In this document: positions 62,826-64,000 of the stretch, piece after piece
Layout: each line of letters starts with the position of its first letter
Position numbering within the stretch: the stretch's first letter is position 1
NCBI RefSeq assembly: GCF_020552705.1
Contig: NZ_JAJBZG010000001.1
Coordinates: 806,001-870,000, forward strand
Length of the DNA stretch: 64,000 bases
Source of the DNA: Christiangramia sediminis
GTDB lineage: Bacteria > Bacteroidota > Bacteroidia > Flavobacteriales > Flavobacteriaceae
Reading direction: 5' to 3'
The notes under the pieces: model-generated
What the model saw: the letters and a program-made list of their open reading frames with translations, nothing else
The model's database searches: none
What the model was told of the DNA's origin: nothing
Position numbers and translations under genes: made by a program

Positions 62826-63587
62826 TTAAGATTTTATAGAGGAGTTAAATAGCTTTCTCGCTTTTTCAAGGTCCTCAGGTGTATCAATCCCAATACTTTT
62901 CACACTGGTCTCCACCATTTTAATCTTTTTACCATATTCCAGATATCTGATACACTCTATTTTTTCGGCCGCCTCCAATGGCAACATTGGTAATCTATAA
63001 AAATCCATCAAAGCTGATTTTCTAAAAGCGTATATGCCGACATGCTTAAAATAGGTGACATTGGCCGAAGTATCCCGGGGATATGGAATTGGAAATCTTG
63101 AAAAATAAAGTGCAAAATCATCCTTCCCGGTGATTACCTTTACATTATTGGGATTAGTGATTTCATCACTATCAATTAATTTCGTCTTCAAAGATGCCAG
63201 GTCAATTTCTTCAGCTCCCTCCTGTTCAAATACCTCAAGAAGTTTAGCCAAACTATTTTTGTCTATAAAAGGTTCATCTCCCTGGACGTTCACTACAATA
63301 TCCACATCCATATTCTCCACAGCTTCCGCAATACGGTCACTTCCGCATTCATGCTCCTTAACACTCTTGATTACCTGTCCGCCTTCATTTACGATCTCAT
63401 CGAAGATCTTTCCGCTATCGGTAACTACATAGACTTCATCAAAAAGATCAGTATTAACGGCAGCCTCATAGGTTCGGGTTATTACAGTCTTCCCATTTAA
63501 GTCCTCCATTAATTTCCCCGGAAACCTGGAGGCTTCGAAACGTGCGGGTATCATGGCAATAATTCGATTTTTGGAAGTCTGTTTCAT
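62826..63587 (-). CDS. kdsB: 3-deoxy-manno-octulosonate cytidylyltransferase
   Basis: The 253-residue protein begins with the nucleotide-binding segment [27 protein letters not shown] and contains [10 protein letters not shown] and [12 protein letters not shown], all diagnostic for KdsB. It activates Kdo as CMP-Kdo for lipopolysaccharide assembly. It converges on the photolyase gene with four bases between the stop codons. The window also carries a KdsC homologue. Confidence 0.97.
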   Translation of the reverse strand: MKQTSKNRIIAMIPARFEASRFPGKLMEDLNGKTVITRTYEAAVNTDLFDEVYVVTDSGKIFDEIVNEGGQVIKSVKEHECGSDRIAEAVENMDVDIVVNVQGDEPFIDKNSLAKLLEVFEQEGAEEIDLASLKTKLIDSDEITNPNNVKVITGKDDFALYFSRFPIPYPRDTSANVTYFKHVGIYAFRKSALMDFYRLPMLPLEAAEKIECIRYLEYGKKIKMVETSVKSIGIDTPEDLEKARKLFNSSIKS

Positions 63588-63612
63588 GTATAATTTTCAG
63601 TAAAAATAGTAA

Positions 63613-64000
63613 TTAGTTAGCTGTGAAAAAATCATCGCCAAAACCTATTAAATATAATTTATCCTGTGCTCGGGTCATGGCAGTATAAAGCCATCTTAGA
63701 TATTCCTTCCCTACCCCATTAGGTAGATAAGGTTGCTCTATAAATACATTCTTCCATTGCCCGCCCTGTGATTTATGGCAGGTAATAGCATAGGAGAATT
63801 TAATCTGAAGTGCATTGAAATATTTATTGTTCTTAATATTCATAAACTGTTTGTACTTAGAGCGCTCATTGGCATAATCCTTTTTCACCTCTTCATACAG
63901 CTTATTTGATTCCTCATAAGTTAATGACGGAGTATTACTGGTTAGCGTGTCCAGCATGATCACTGTTTCAAAAGGGCGCATCTTGGGATAGTCTACCATT
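63613..64000 (-). CDS. Superfamily 1 (RecD-like/UvrD C2) helicase, C-terminal part, cut by window edge
   Basis: The frame runs out of the window, so only the last ~129 residues are present. It contains helicase motifs of the UvrD_C_2 module: YAITCHKSQGGQWKNVFIEQP (motif V-like) and WLYTAMTRAQDKLYLIGFG (motif VI). This matches ATP-dependent DNA helicases of the RecD/AAA_30 type found in Bacteroidota. It precedes kdsB by 25 bases on the same strand, a likely cotranscription. Confidence 0.85.
   Translation of the reverse strand, partial: MVDYPKMRPFETVIMLDTLTSNTPSLTYEESNKLYEEVKKDYANERSKYKQFMNIKNNKYFNALQIKFSYAITCHKSQGGQWKNVFIEQPYLPNGVGKEYLRWLYTAMTRAQDKLYLIGFGDDFFTAN

Noticed and set aside
1-64000. 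Prophage, IS element, integron, tRNA or rRNA gene
   Set aside because: No transposase, integrase, cloverleaf or rRNA-like sequence was found on reading; gene content is ordinary chromosomal.

Overview
The window is chromosomal DNA from a marine-type member of the Flavobacteriaceae (Bacteroidota), probably close to Gramella/Christiangramia. This placement is inferred from AT-rich DNA, TANNTTTG-type promoters, absence of strong Shine-Dalgarno sequences, a PorX homologue (type IX secretion regulator), TonB receptors with carboxypeptidase-regulatory domains, DUF4249 lipoproteins, Kdo genes and a ResB-CcsA fusion. I see no rRNA, tRNA, CRISPR array, insertion sequence or prophage. The window is mostly well-packed core genome with a few accessory-looking blocks.

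Layout. 1-11.6 kb: partial HD hydrolase, porX, tsaE, a short secreted peptide overlapping a membrane-protein gene, an alanine-dehydrogenase-like gene, bcp, a cysteine-free endonuclease III, an ECF sigma factor with a 50-residue companion, uvrA, and an Arg/Ser-rich exported protein behind a sigma-54-type promoter. 11.7-17.2 kb: minus-strand envelope glycan block (YfhO protein, glycosyltransferase, flippase). 18.4-20.8 kb: an alpha-oxoamine synthase and a cysteine-synthase-like enzyme that together suggest sulfonolipid (capnine) synthesis. 20.9-25.1 kb: oligopeptidase B, YbaB, a peroxiredoxin-like protein, threonine aldolase. 25.3-28.6 kb: the circularly permuted ATP-grasp / alpha-E / transglutaminase triad, a widespread but functionally unassigned system. 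28.6-38.2 kb: secreted zinc protease, prfB with its programmed +1 frameshift, arsC-like gene, an outer-membrane barrel receptor, fumC.

38.3-51.2 kb: fused cytochrome c maturation gene ccsBA, then a compact plus-strand run (DUF2520, KdsC, UbiA, Maf, lipoprotein, MscS), followed by a translationally coupled run of PIG-L deacetylase, 35-residue membrane peptide, sodium/solute symporter and Gfo/Idh/MocA oxidoreductase. 51.2-51.3 kb holds a nested palindromic REP-like element inside what looks like a bidirectional terminator. 52.3-60.1 kb is a tight minus-strand operon of five exported proteins: a 241-residue protein, a TonB receptor with an STN domain, two tandemly duplicated DUF4249 lipoproteins, and a barrel-less protein with a plug-like segment. 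60.3-62.8 kb is an SRPBCC-SDR-photolyase operon behind an inverted repeat. kdsB and a partial helicase close the window.

The most unusual content is the TonB/DUF4249 operon with a datable duplication, the ATP-grasp/alpha-E/transglutaminase triad, the mini-protein coupled to the symporter, the overlapping secreted-peptide gene, the SDR lacking its catalytic tyrosine, and the REP-like element in a terminator loop.
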